This document shows positions 10,267-18,763 of a stretch of DNA of 44,317 nucleotides, piece after piece. The stretch's first letter is position 1, and each line of letters opens with the position of its first letter. Origin of the DNA: Agromyces salentinus (GTDB lineage Bacteria; Actinomycetota; Actinomycetes; Actinomycetales; Microbacteriaceae); the NCBI RefSeq assembly GCF_009749395.1, contig NZ_WBIR01000026.1, positions 1-44,317 of the forward strand, read 5' to 3'. The position numbers and the translations under genes are program-made. Under the pieces are notes generated by a model. The model saw nothing but the letters and a program-made list of their open reading frames with translations. It was not told where the DNA came from and did not search any database.

Positions 10267-10773
10267 ATGACCCGGTACAGGGTGCGCCCGGCGCGCACGA
10301 GTGATGTCGCCCAGATCATCTCCCTGGTGGAACCGCTCGTGTCCCGACGCATCCTGCTCGGAAAGGAGCGCGTCGACCTGTACGGCGCGATCCAGGAGTT
10401 CCGGGTGGCGGAGGTCGTCGACGACGGCACGATCATCGGCGCCGGCGCGCTGCACGCCATGTGGGAGGACCTCGGCGAGGTGCGCACCCTCGTCGTGGCC
10501 GACGACTGGCTGGGACACGGCGTCGGGCACGCGATCGTCGAACGCCTCGAGGCCGACGCCCGTGAGCTCGGCCTGAGCAGGCTGTTCTGCCTGACGTTCG
10601 AGGTGGACTTCTTCGCGCGGCACGGCTTCGAGGACATGGGCGAGGAGACCGTCGCTCCGGAGGTGTACGCCGAGCTCGTGCGCTCGCACGACGACGGTGT
10701 CGCGGAGTTCCTCGACCTGGCCAGGGTCAAGCAGAACACCCTCGGCAACACGCGCATGCTCAAACGGCTCTGA
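10267..10773 (+). CDS. argA: GNAT N-acetylglutamate synthase, short ArgA type
   Basis: A 168-residue GNAT acetyltransferase that resembles the short mycobacterial-type ArgA. That enzyme transfers acetyl from acetyl-CoA to glutamate (or glutamine) as the first step of arginine synthesis. The acetyl-CoA site is in LGHGVGHAIVE, and VRTLVVADDW forms the preceding core strand. The tail contains the family-typical LDLARVKQNTLGN. The ATG at 10267 is chosen because MTRYRVRPA opens the GNAT fold and a TACGAT box lies 6 nt upstream. No arg genes are adjacent, so the substrate rests on family resemblance only. Confidence 0.8.
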   Translation: MTRYRVRPARTSDVAQIISLVEPLVSRRILLGKERVDLYGAIQEFRVAEVVDDGTIIGAGALHAMWEDLGEVRTLVVADDWLGHGVGHAIVERLEADARELGLSRLFCLTFEVDFFARHGFEDMGEETVAPEVYAELVRSHDDGVAEFLDLARVKQNTLGNTRMLKRL

Positions 10774-10848
10774 TCGGGCCGTGAACCTCCCGTTCATCGG
10801 GCGTTTCGGCGCGCCGGGCGGATGCCGCCGGCATTCGTCCGCCGGTCG

Positions 10849-10854
10849 TACCCT
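10849..10854 (+). promoter_or_regulatory. -10 box TACCCT, leaderless start
   Basis: TACCCT is followed by 6 nt and then the ATG at 10861. Confidence 0.6.
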
Positions 10855-10860
10855 GTGAGC

Positions 10861-11490
10861 ATGTCGACGAATCAGGCACCGGCACGACGGCACTCGCCGC
10901 AGGTCTATCGCCGACGACGGCTGGTCGTGCTCATCGGCCTGTTCGCCGTGGTCGTCGCGATCGTGCTCATCATCGTGCGGCCGGGCGGCGCGCAGGGCGA
11001 GCCCAAGACCGAGCCGACCGCGCCGGCGACCAGCACTCCCGAGACGACCACGATCCCGACCGAGGCCACCGCGGTCGACGGCGACCCGTGCTCGCCCGAG
11101 CAGATCACCGTCGAACCCGTCACCGACAAGACGGTCTACGAGGCCGGTGAACAGCCGCAATTGAGCGTCACGGTCACGAACACCGGCAAGAACGTCTGCG
11201 TGCTGAACGCCGGCACCGCGGCCCAGGTCTTCACGATCAAGAGCGGCGAGGAGCAGTACTGGACCTCGACCGACTGCCTCGTCGACCCGGTCGACGCCGA
11301 GGTGTCGTTGAAGCCGGGAACGCCGGTGAGCTCCGCGGCACCGATCGTGTGGGACCGCACGCGGTCCACGCCAGAGACCTGCGAGGGCGCCCGTGAAGCC
11401 GTGCCGTCCGGGGGAGCGTCGTACCACCTGACGGTCTCCGTCGACGGCTACGAGTCGGCCGACCTGTCGAAGCAGTTCCAGCTGTACTGA
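10861..11490 (+). CDS. membrane-anchored extracytoplasmic protein, unknown
   Basis: A 209-residue protein with one TM segment at about residues 20-41 after a basic N-terminus (YRRRRLVVL). A Thr/Pro/Glu linker (about 45-72) follows, then a domain of about 130 residues outside the membrane. The domain has the look of a beta-sandwich (LSVTVTNTGKNVCVLN). Four cysteines (in PCSP, VCVL, DCLV and TCEG) could form two disulfides. I recognise no enzyme motif. Similar anchored domains are common in actinobacteria next to the ClpC-RadA housekeeping block. Confidence 0.75.
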   Translation: MSTNQAPARRHSPQVYRRRRLVVLIGLFAVVVAIVLIIVRPGGAQGEPKTEPTAPATSTPETTTIPTEATAVDGDPCSPEQITVEPVTDKTVYEAGEQPQLSVTVTNTGKNVCVLNAGTAAQVFTIKSGEEQYWTSTDCLVDPVDAEVSLKPGTPVSSAAPIVWDRTRSTPETCEGAREAVPSGGASYHLTVSVDGYESADLSKQFQLY

Positions 11491-11576
11491 CCTGGGTCTC
11501 GCCCCGCGGGCAGGCCACAGGCACGGCGACCGACGCGCAGCGAGGGCCGCCGCGCCATGCCAGCCCTTCCGCTCGG

Positions 11577-11582
11577 TACGCT
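11577..11582 (+). promoter_or_regulatory. -10 box TACGCT, leaderless start
   Basis: TACGCT is followed by 6 nt and then the ATG at 11589. Confidence 0.6.
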
Positions 11583-11588
11583 TGAGGG

Positions 11589-12008
11589 ATGGCGCAGCGC
11601 AAGAAGTCGGGCAGGCCGGGCAAGGCCGCCGAGCCGATGGAGTTCACGTCGCCGGCGCTCGCCGCCGCGCTCGAGAAGCAGGACATCGCCGCCGTCGCGC
11701 TGGCCCTTCGCCACGGCAACACCGTCGTGCCGCTCGTGAAGCCGGGACCGCGCGACAAGCCCCTCGACGGCGGCGAGGTCTGGACGTATCGCGACCCGAA
11801 CACGGGCGAGGTGGCGCTCCTGCTCTTCAGCGATGCCGCGAACAAGCCGGCCAACCTGCCGCCCGCCGTCGGGCTGCAGAGTCCGGCCTGGCTTCGCACG
11901 TTCCTGAAGCGCTACGAGTCGACGATCACGACCGTGTTCCTCGACATCGCCGGACCGCACCCGATGCAGGCCGCGCCCGCCGAGCTGCTCAAGGCACTCG
12001 ACGCCTGA
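11589..12008 (+). CDS. small cytoplasmic protein, SseB-like
   Basis: A 139-residue protein of unknown role. A basic, disordered start is followed by one compact alpha/beta domain. The layout, FTSPALAAALEKQD... then VWTYRDPNTGEVALLLFSDAAN, resembles the N-terminal domain of SseB-family proteins, but this assignment is tentative. The start is supported by a TACGCT box 6 nt upstream. It converges on radA, leaving 20 nt between the stops. Confidence 0.7.
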   Translation: MAQRKKSGRPGKAAEPMEFTSPALAAALEKQDIAAVALALRHGNTVVPLVKPGPRDKPLDGGEVWTYRDPNTGEVALLLFSDAANKPANLPPAVGLQSPAWLRTFLKRYESTITTVFLDIAGPHPMQAAPAELLKALDA

Positions 12009-12028
12009 AGCCTCCCGAACGGGCGGGA

Positions 12029-13390
12029 TCAGAACGCGGCGTCGAGCTCGCGCTCGCGAAGCGACGCGCCCGCGGCGAGCGCCTGGCCGACGGCGGCCTG
12101 CACGCTGCCGGCCTCGACGTCGAGGATCGTCGAGTAGCCGAGTCGGCGGGCCTCGCTGCCTCGCTGTCGCGCCGAGCTCACCGGACGCACCTCGCCGGCG
12201 AGGCTGATCTCGCCGAAGGCGGCGAGATCGTGCGGCACCGCTCGGTCGCGCATGGCGGAGGCGATGGCGATGGCGATCGCCAGGTCTGCGCCTGGCTCGA
12301 CCAGGCGGACCCCGCCGACCGTGGAGACGTAGACGTCGTGCTCGCCGATCTGGCGGAGGCCCGCCCGGCGCTCGAGCACGGCGAGGATCATCGCGACGCG
12401 CGACGGGTCGACCCCGTTGACGACGCGGCGGGGCTGCGGCGCCTTCGTGGCCACGACGAGCGCCTGCACCTCGACGGGAAGCGCGCGGCGTCCCTCGAGG
12501 GCCACGGTCACGCACGTGCCGCTCACGCCGGCACCCCGGCTGAGGAACAACCCGCTCGGGTCGGGCACCTCGCTGATGCCGTCGCCGGTCATCTCGAAGC
12601 AGCCGACCTCGTCGGTGGGGCCGAAGCGGTTCTTCAGGGCGCGCACGAAGCGCAGCGCGGTCTGGCGGTCGCCCTCGAACTGGCACACGACGTCGACGAG
12701 GTGCTCGAGCAGGCGGGGGCCGGCGATGGTGCCGTCCTTCGTGACGTGCCCGACGAGCAGCACGGGGAGCTCCCGCTCCTTCGCGAGGCGGATGAGCGTC
12801 GAGGCGACCTCGCGAACCTGCCCTGGCTGACCTGCGATGCCGTCGTTGAGCGAACTCGTGACGGTCTGCACGGAGTCGACGATGAGCAGTTCGGGCTGCA
12901 CGGCGTCGACCTGGCCGATGACGGTGGCGAGATCGGTCTCGGCGGCGAGGAAGAGCTCGGGCTGCATCGCCCCCGTGCGGCCGGCGCGCAGGCGCACCTG
13001 GGCCACCGACTCCTCGGCGCTGACGTAGAGCACGCGTCGGCCGGATGCCGCGACGCGGGCGGCCACGTCGAGCAGGAGGGTGGACTTGCCGACGCCGGGC
13101 TCCCCGCTCAGCAGGATGGCCGCGCCGGGCACGATGCCGCCGCCCAGCACCCGGTCGAACTCGCCGACCCCGCTTGGCCAGTGCCCGCGCTCTTCGGTGG
13201 TGACCTCGGTGATCGAGCGCGCGACCTGCGACGCGCCGATGGCCACGGGCTTGAGTGCCCGCGTGATGCCGGTCTGCTCGGAGGCCTCGACGACGGTGCC
13301 CCACTGCTGGCACTCGGCGCAGCGGCCCACCCACTTGACGGTGCTCCACCCGCACTCGGTGCAACGGAACGCGGAGACGGGTTTGGCCAT
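12029..13390 (-). CDS. radA: DNA repair protein RadA (Sms)
   Basis: A 453-residue RecA-like ATPase that processes recombination intermediates and drives branch migration. Residues 10-27 form the C4 zinc finger (C10, C13, C24, C27). Walker A GEPGVGKS is at 96-103 and Walker B LLIVDSVQT near 168. The diagnostic KNRFG motif is at 253-257. The C-terminal third is the Lon-like domain. The length is normal. The ATG at 13390 is chosen because MAKPVSAFRC starts the zinc finger and a TACGCT box lies 6 nt upstream; the open frame extends further but without homology. Confidence 0.96.
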   Translation of the reverse strand: MAKPVSAFRCTECGWSTVKWVGRCAECQQWGTVVEASEQTGITRALKPVAIGASQVARSITEVTTEERGHWPSGVGEFDRVLGGGIVPGAAILLSGEPGVGKSTLLLDVAARVAASGRRVLYVSAEESVAQVRLRAGRTGAMQPELFLAAETDLATVIGQVDAVQPELLIVDSVQTVTSSLNDGIAGQPGQVREVASTLIRLAKERELPVLLVGHVTKDGTIAGPRLLEHLVDVVCQFEGDRQTALRFVRALKNRFGPTDEVGCFEMTGDGISEVPDPSGLFLSRGAGVSGTCVTVALEGRRALPVEVQALVVATKAPQPRRVVNGVDPSRVAMILAVLERRAGLRQIGEHDVYVSTVGGVRLVEPGADLAIAIAIASAMRDRAVPHDLAAFGEISLAGEVRPVSSARQRGSEARRLGYSTILDVEAGSVQAAVGQALAAGASLRERELDAAF

Positions 13391-13396
13391 GGTGCG

Positions 13397-13402
13397 AGCG
13401 TA
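13397..13402 (-). promoter_or_regulatory. -10 box TACGCT for leaderless radA
   Basis: On the minus strand TACGCT is followed by CGCACC (6 nt) and the ATG. No ribosome-binding site is visible. Confidence 0.6.
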
Positions 13403-13428
13403 CGGGCGGCCGCCGACATCGACACGGC

Positions 13429-13461
13429 GACGGGCGGGCGACGGGCGGGCGACGGGCGGGC
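13429..13461. repeat. three tandem copies of an 11-bp unit
   Basis: GACGGGCGGGC is repeated three times head to tail between radA and the tRNA gene. Two copies of the palindrome CGACGCGTCG flank a GGCATCC element about 20-60 bp further on. Confidence 0.7.
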
Positions 13462-13558
13462 GCCCGGCGGGCGACGCGTCGCGGCATCCGCTCGACGCGT
13501 CGTTCGAGCTTCCTCCGAGCTCACGAGCGGAGGTGCGCAGCGCACGGGTCGCCTCGTT

Positions 13559-13587
13559 TTGGCCGATTGCGCGGTGTCGTCTACGAT
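13559..13587 (+). promoter_or_regulatory. promoter of tRNA-Ser
   Basis: TTGGCC (13559-13564), a 17-nt spacer and TACGAT (13582-13587). The predicted start falls at about 13594, within a base or two of the mature tRNA 5' end. Confidence 0.55.
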
Positions 13588-13594
13588 TGATCCC

Positions 13595-13684
13595 GGTACC
13601 GTGTCCGAGCGGCCGAAGGTGCAACTCTCGAAAAGTTGTGTGCGTGAAAGCGCACCGTGGGTTCAAATCCCACCGGTACCGCCA
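13595..13684 (+). tRNA. tRNA-Ser (anticodon CGA)
   Basis: The acceptor stem GGTACCG pairs with CGGTACC. The anticodon stem CAACT/AGTTG holds the loop CTCGAAA, giving anticodon CGA, which reads UCG serine. A long variable arm (TGTGCG/CGCACC) marks class II, and the T arm is GTGGG TTCAAAT CCCAC. CCA is encoded at 13682-13684. UCG is a heavily used serine codon in this window. Confidence 0.96.
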
Positions 13685-13686
13685 CA

Positions 13687-13728
13687 GAACGCCCCGCCTC
13701 CCAGCATCTGCCGGGAGGCGGGGCGTTC
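13687..13728 (+). terminator. terminator of tRNA-Ser
   Basis: A perfect 16-bp stem pairs 13687-13702 with 13713-13728 around a 10-nt loop, starting 2 nt after the CCA. It is very GC-rich and has no U-tract. Confidence 0.85.
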
Positions 13729-13768
13729 GCCGTATCCGTGACGAGTGGGCGTCAGGCGGCCGTGCGGA

Positions 13769-14605
13769 CTACTCCGCCGCGTCGAGGATCACGTCGACGA
13801 CCTCGCCGGGGTGGCTCATCATGACCACGTGCGAACTGTCGATCTCGACCGTGGTCGACCCGGCGCGCACGGCCATCGCACGCTCGGCCTCCGGCGGGAT
13901 CGTGTGATCCTGCGACGCCACGACGAACCAGCTCGGGATCTCCTTCCAAGCGGGCTCGCCAGACGGGGTGAACAGGGCCTGGAGGGCGGCCGGTCGCTGA
14001 GATGCCGCCATGACGGCGACCTGCTTCTTCGGCAGGTCGGCGGCGAACAGCTCGCGGAAGAAGGCGGGGTCGATGTAGCCGTCGGCATCGCCCTCGGGCG
14101 CCCCGGGATACGGGCGGATGACGAGGTGCTCGCCGAGCGAGGAGTGCCCGCCGCCCAGTTCGTTCGCATCGATGAGCCGCTCACCGGCGTCGAGGGCGTA
14201 GGCGGCCACGTAGACGAGCGAGACCACGTTCGGGTTGCCGGTCGCGGCGTTCGTGATGACGGCGCCGCCGTACGAGTGCCCGACGAGCACGATCGGGCCC
14301 TCGATCGTCGCGAGGATCGACTTCACGTACTCGGCGTCTGCGGCGAGGCCGCGTAGCGGGTTCGACGCCGCCAGCACCGGGTACCCGCGCTTCTGCAGGC
14401 GCTCGATGACGTCGTTCCATCCGGAGGAGTCGGCGAAGGCGCCGTGCACGAGCACGACGGTCGGCTTCGGCGTGGGTGCCGGGCGGCCGGTGTCGACTGC
14501 GGCGGCGGGAAGGGCGACCGAGACGGCGGTCAGGACGGCGGCGCCGGCCAGCGCGAGGGCGATGCGCATCGGACGCCGGCGTCCGCGGGCGGGTGGTGTT
14601 GGCAT
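13769..14605 (-). CDS. exported alpha/beta hydrolase
   Basis: A 278-residue serine hydrolase. Residues about 13-37 form a signal peptide (basic start, hydrophobic core, AAA region). The oxyanion region is LVHGAF. The nucleophile elbow is GHSYGG with S111. The acid is D233 in SQDHTIPP and the base is probably H259 in SSHVVM. This is the small esterase/lipase-like group often annotated as alpha/beta hydrolase, with no assigned substrate. A good GAGGAGAA ribosome site precedes the ATG at 14605. The gene stands alone and is divergent from the pectate lyase. Confidence 0.87.
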   Translation of the reverse strand: MPTPPARGRRRPMRIALALAGAAVLTAVSVALPAAAVDTGRPAPTPKPTVVLVHGAFADSSGWNDVIERLQKRGYPVLAASNPLRGLAADAEYVKSILATIEGPIVLVGHSYGGAVITNAATGNPNVVSLVYVAAYALDAGERLIDANELGGGHSSLGEHLVIRPYPGAPEGDADGYIDPAFFRELFAADLPKKQVAVMAASQRPAALQALFTPSGEPAWKEIPSWFVVASQDHTIPPEAERAMAVRAGSTTVEIDSSHVVMMSHPGEVVDVILDAAE

Positions 14606-14827
14606 GGTCGTTCTCCTCGTATCGATGGAGACGGCGGCGGATGCCCGGAACGGGCGCGACCGTCACGACCAGCGTGGTGCGGGGCGTGACGGCGCCGAAC
14701 CACGTGCCGCGCGTAGTCGTGGGCGCGCTCGCGCGAGATGCGCCGGAGCGCGAGCGGATGCGGCGGCGAAGCGGGCGAGCGGATGCCGCGGTGAAGCACG
14801 CGTGGGATGCCGGGGCGGGCCGAGCTC
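14606..14827. other. divergent intergenic region with REP-like repeats
   Basis: No gene is visible here. Two copies of a 25-bp unit starting CGAGCGGATG lie at 14751-14775 and 14776-14797, and another GGATGCC is near 14640. A -10 for the minus-strand hydrolase is not evident. Confidence 0.5.
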
Positions 14828-14856
14828 TTGACGGCCGAGGGGAAAGCGATTACCGT
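14828..14856 (+). promoter_or_regulatory. promoter of the pectate lyase
   Basis: TTGACG (14828-14833), a 17-nt spacer and TACCGT (14851-14856). An imperfect LacI-type site, GGAAAGCGATTACC (14841-14854), lies across the spacer and -10; 5 of 7 base pairs match around a central CG. Confidence 0.6.
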
Positions 14857-14871
14857 CATCATTCGTAGGCT

Positions 14872-14887
14872 GAGAAAGCGCTTTCTC
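14872..14887. promoter_or_regulatory. LacI-family operator, perfect 16-bp palindrome
   Basis: GAGAAAGCGCTTTCTC is a perfect palindrome with the central CG typical of LacI/CcpA-type sites. It lies just downstream of the predicted start site of the lyase gene. With the weaker site in the promoter spacer it gives two operators about 32 bp apart. No LacI-family gene lies in this window. Confidence 0.75.
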
Positions 14888-14930
14888 GCGCGGTCTCGAT
14901 GGTGCACCACTGCGTCTCGATGGGGAGAAC

Positions 14931-17900
14931 ATGACACCGATGGGCAAGACGCTGCGCGCGTCCCTGGCCGTGCTGGCGACCGCCGCACTGACCTTCTCGG
15001 CGGCGGTCGCCGCCGTCGCAATCGGCCCCGCGACGGCCCTGAACGCGAGCGACCTCGCCGTCGGCGACATCGCGACCGCGACGGACACCGGAACCGATTT
15101 CCGGATCCATGCCACCGACGCGAAGAAGGTCACCGTCGACGCGCACGAGCGCGTGTCCGACCGTGGCGAGACCTTCACGCAGCGGATCAAGCTCAACGGG
15201 TCGGGCACCGCCGACGCCCGGTCACTGCACTTCACCGTCGCCGAGGGCGAGGCTCCGACCCGGGTCCACGTGAACGCGCGCAGCGGCGGCAGCGCCGACC
15301 GCGCACTCGCGCTCTACGACGCGACCGGGGCCGAGGTGGGCCGGGTGCCGGCCCGCGCCGACCTCGCCACCGCCCCCGTGGAGACGGGCTCGTTCGACAT
15401 CGCAGCGCCCGGGGCCTACTACCTCGCCTCGCCCAGCTCGGGCGTCAACGTCTACTTCGCCCAGGTCGGCGAGTTCGAGCCGGTGACCCGGGCGCCGTGG
15501 GCCGAGGTGGCCGCGCCCGTCATCGAGTCGGTCGAGGCCGACCCGGCCGACCCGGGCCGTCTCGTGGTGAGCTTCACCGGCGTGCTCGGCGTCGACGGCG
15601 GCGACGTCGCGCACGCGACGCTCCACGACGGCGCAGGTTCCGACGTGGACACCGCGATCGGCGTCGCCGACGGCGAGGGTGGCGCGCTGTCGCTGACGCC
15701 GCCGGCATCCGGCGACTACGAGGTCGAGGTCCGGCTGACGCGCTCCGGCGAGCCCGACGCCAAGGCCTCCGCGCGCGTCGCGGTCGACGGGTTCTCCCTG
15801 CCGCTCGCCGGGCCCTCCGTCACCGGCTCGCTGACGACCGCCATCTCGGGCGGCGTCGCCACCGTGACGCTGGACTGGTCCGCGAGCGCCGAAGCGGAGA
15901 GCTACTCCGTCGAGTCGAGTATCGGAGGTGCGGCCTTCACCCGGCTCGCCGACGGACTGACCGGGACCACCGCCGCCGTCGCGGGCTTCGTGCCAGGCAC
16001 GACCCACCAGGTGCGCATCGTCGCGCACCGCGGCGCCGAAGAGGCGGCCGGGCCGACGCAGGACGTCGAGGTCGCGGCATCCGTCGAGCGCTGGCAGGTC
16101 GCGGACATCGGCTCCAACGCGGGCTCGGGCGGCCAGGTCACCGAGAACGCCGACGGGAGCATCACGTTCGACGCGCTCGCCAGCACCACGAAACTGGCCA
16201 CCTCGGAGGACGGGTTCCAGTACTACTACACGAAGGTCGACCCCGCGACGGAGAACTTCACGCTCACGGCGACCTTCCGCGTCGATGACGCGGCCGCCAA
16301 GGACAACCAGTCGGGGTTCGGCGTGATCGCCGTCGACACGCTCGTGCCGGGCTCGTCGCCCGCTCGCTACTTCAACTCCGCGGGCGCCCTCCTCACGCGC
16401 TACGCGTGGGGGCCCGGCACCGGCGAGTGGCAGGACGGCACGCCCGGCGCGCGGTTCGTGCACGGCTACACCGGCGCACCGGACGACAGCGCTGCGGGCG
16501 TGCGCGACAGCAGCGACTCGGTGGCCTTCGACCGCGACTGGCGCCCGGAGGCGTCGGGTCCGAAGTTCGCGAACGGCGACGTCTTCACGCTGTCGCTGCG
16601 CAAGTCCAACACCGGGTTCCATGCCGTGTGGCATCGGGACGGCGAGGTGCTCGAGGTCATCCAGTACGACCCCGACATGCTGCAGCAGCAGGACTCCGAG
16701 GCGCTCTACGTCGGCATGGCGGCCGCCCGCAAGATCAAGGTCACCGTGACCGACTGGGACTTCAGCACGATCCATCCCGATGACGACGAGGAAGCCCAGC
16801 AGCCGCCGACCGAGTACGTGCCCGTGGAGCTCGCGGTCGACGTCACGTCCACGACCCCGCACCACCGCATCGACCTCCCGCTCGTGGCCAACGTGCACGG
16901 CACGGGCCAGATCCTGGGCGCCGACGGCGAGGTGATCGTCGACGGGCTCGCGCTGACCCCCGGCGAACGCGTGCTCGCAGGCGTCGACCTGGTCGACGGT
17001 GAGAACGAGTTCACCGCGCGGGTGCTGCCCGCGGCCGAGCAGCCGCAGCTCGGCGAGCGCGAGGAACTGGAGTCGAACGACCCGGTCGATGTGCCCGTCA
17101 CCGTCACCGTCGACTCCTATGGCGAACCCGGCCAGTCGATCAGGGTCGCCCCCGATGGCTCGCCGACCGGCCACGGCACCGCGGCCTCCCCGATCGACCT
17201 GCACACCGCGGTGGCCTTCGCGCAGCCCGGCCAGCAGATCGTGCTGGAGGGCGGCGTCTACACCCCGCAGCGCGCCATCACGGTCGAACGCGGCCGCGAC
17301 GGCACCCCCGAGGCTCCCATCACGCTGATGTCGGCACCGGGCGCGCGGGCCGTGCTCGACCTCGCCCAGTCGGCGGGCGGCGGCCTCGTGTTCCGCGGCG
17401 ACTGGTGGCACGTGTACGACCTCGAGATCACGGGTTCGCAGGATCGCAGCAAGCCCATGCTCATCCAGGGCCACCACAACGTGGTGGAGCGGGTCGAGTC
17501 GCACCACAACCGCGACACCGGGATCCAGATCTCTGGGCTCGAGCGCGAGCCGTCGTCGATGTGGCCCTCCCACAATCTCGTCGTCTCCTCGGTGGCCCAC
17601 GACAATGCCGACGCGCAGGGCAATGACGCCGACGGCTTCGCCGCGAAGCTCACCGTCGGCGAGGGCAACGTGTTCCGGCACAGCATCGCCCACCACAACA
17701 TCGACGACGGCTGGGACCTCTACGCCAAGTCGACGACCGGCCCGATCGGCACCGTCGTGGTGGAGGACAGCGTCGCCTACGCCAACGGCTGGCTCGCGGC
17801 CGACCCCGCCCGCACCGGTGAGGGCAACGGCTTCAAGCTCGGCGGCGAGTCCGTGCCGGGCGACCACCTGCTGCGCAACTCGATCAGCTTCGGCAACCTG

Positions 17901-18686
17901 GCCACCGGCGTCACCTCGAACTCGGGACCCGACATCCGGCTCGAGGATGTCACGGCGGTCGGCAACGAGCGCAACATCCGGCTCTCGACCAACGCCCCCA
18001 CGACCGCGTACGCGGCCACGGGCGTGCTGTCGTGGACCGCGACGGCGCGTGACGAGCTGGCCTTGAAGCAGGCCGACACCTCGCTGCTGACCGACCCGTC
18101 GAACCACTTCAACCTCGATTCGCCCGCGATCGGCGCAGGTCAGCCCGACGCCGGCTGGTTCGTGTCGACGGATGTCGACGGCGCCGCACCGACGATCGCC
18201 GCCGACGGCTCCGTCGACATGCACGGGCTCTTCGCCCCGACCGAGCGGATGCCGCTGGACACCGGTGCCCGGTTGTCGGCGATCGAGCACCCGACCGCGA
18301 TCGAGGTGCTGCCCGAGGTCGTCGTCGCCCTGGAGAACACCGTCGCGCCCTCGATCGAGGGGGACGCGGTGAAGGGCCGGCAGCTCTCGGCCGACACCGG
18401 CGAGTGGTCCCGCGAGGACGCCGCCCTCACCGTGCGCTGGCTCCGCGACGGCGAACCGATCCCGGGTCGAGTCGGTCAGGGCGAGACGTACAAGGTTCGA
18501 GGTGCGGATGTCGGCCACGAGCTCTCGATCGAGGTCACCGCGAGCGTCGCCGGGCAGGACCCCGTCGTCGTGACCTCGCAGCCGGTCGTCGCCGGCGATC
18601 GCCCGAGCGTGGTCGACGCCGTGGTCGAGGGCCTGCGGTCGATCGTGACCTGGCTTCGCGGACTGTTCGGCTGGGCCTGGGCCTAA
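14931..18686 (+). CDS. secreted PL9-type pectate lyase, multidomain
   Basis: A 1251-residue exported protein with a signal peptide (residues 1 to about 36). An N-terminal beta-rich part (about 40-300) and an FN3-like domain (about 305-385) follow. Next is a lectin/laminin-G-like region (about 386-625; FQYYYTKVD through DWDFST). The catalytic right-handed beta-helix spans about 735-1090. Residues match family 9 lyases: D901, D925, D926 and D929 for calcium (24-residue spacing and the DDGWD cluster as in characterised PL9 enzymes) and K969 in NGFKLGG as the catalytic base. A final Ig-like domain precedes a hydrophobic C-terminus (about 1235-1251). Expected action is beta-elimination of polygalacturonate outside the cell. 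LacI control is inferred from the upstream operator. Confidence 0.85.
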   Translation: MTPMGKTLRASLAVLATAALTFSAAVAAVAIGPATALNASDLAVGDIATATDTGTDFRIHATDAKKVTVDAHERVSDRGETFTQRIKLNGSGTADARSLHFTVAEGEAPTRVHVNARSGGSADRALALYDATGAEVGRVPARADLATAPVETGSFDIAAPGAYYLASPSSGVNVYFAQVGEFEPVTRAPWAEVAAPVIESVEADPADPGRLVVSFTGVLGVDGGDVAHATLHDGAGSDVDTAIGVADGEGGALSLTPPASGDYEVEVRLTRSGEPDAKASARVAVDGFSLPLAGPSVTGSLTTAISGGVATVTLDWSASAEAESYSVESSIGGAAFTRLADGLTGTTAAVAGFVPGTTHQVRIVAHRGAEEAAGPTQDVEVAASVERWQVADIGSNAGSGGQVTENADGSITFDALASTTKLATSEDGFQYYYTKVDPATENFTLTATFRVDDAAAKDNQSGFGVIAVDTLVPGSSPARYFNSAGALLTRYAWGPGTGEWQDGTPGARFVHGYTGAPDDSAAGVRDSSDSVAFDRDWRPEASGPKFANGDVFTLSLRKSNTGFHAVWHRDGEVLEVIQYDPDMLQQQDSEALYVGMAAARKIKVTVTDWDFSTIHPDDDEEAQQPPTEYVPVELAVDVTSTTPHHRIDLPLVANVHGTGQILGADGEVIVDGLALTPGERVLAGVDLVDGENEFTARVLPAAEQPQLGEREELESNDPVDVPVTVTVDSYGEPGQSIRVAPDGSPTGHGTAASPIDLHTAVAFAQPGQQIVLEGGVYTPQRAITVERGRDGTPEAPITLMSAPGARAVLDLAQSAGGGLVFRGDWWHVYDLEITGSQDRSKPMLIQGHHNVVERVESHHNRDTGIQISGLEREPSSMWPSHNLVVSSVAHDNADAQGNDADGFAAKLTVGEGNVFRHSIAHHNIDDGWDLYAKSTTGPIGTVVVEDSVAYANGWLAADPARTGEGNGFKLGGESVPGDHLLRNSISFGNLATGVTSNSGPDIRLEDVTAVGNERNIRLSTNAPTTAYAATGVLSWTATARDELALKQADTSLLTDPSNHFNLDSPAIGAGQPDAGWFVSTDVDGAAPTIAADGSVDMHGLFAPTERMPLDTGARLSAIEHPTAIEVLPEVVVALENTVAPSIEGDAVKGRQLSADTGEWSREDAALTVRWLRDGEPIPGRVGQGETYKVRGADVGHELSIEVTASVAGQDPVVVTSQPVVAGDRPSVVDAVVEGLRSIVTWLRGLFGWAWA

Positions 18687-18708
18687 GCCGGGGCATAGGG
18701 CGATGAGG

Positions 18709-18738
18709 CGGGCGGCCCGGTCGGGGATCGGCCGCCCG
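18709..18738. terminator. hairpin between the lyase and the exporter
   Basis: A 9-bp stem, CGGGCGGCC (18709-18717) with GGCCGCCCG (18730-18738), has a 12-nt loop. It lies between convergent genes and may serve both. Confidence 0.6.
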
Positions 18739-18763
18739 TCCGTCGGTCGGGCGGGGCCCGGCG

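Noticed and set aside
15222..18518. Long minus-strand open frame opposite the pectate lyase
   Set aside because: Low-complexity Arg/Val/Gly-rich shadow with no family resemblance; the plus-strand lyase is well supported.
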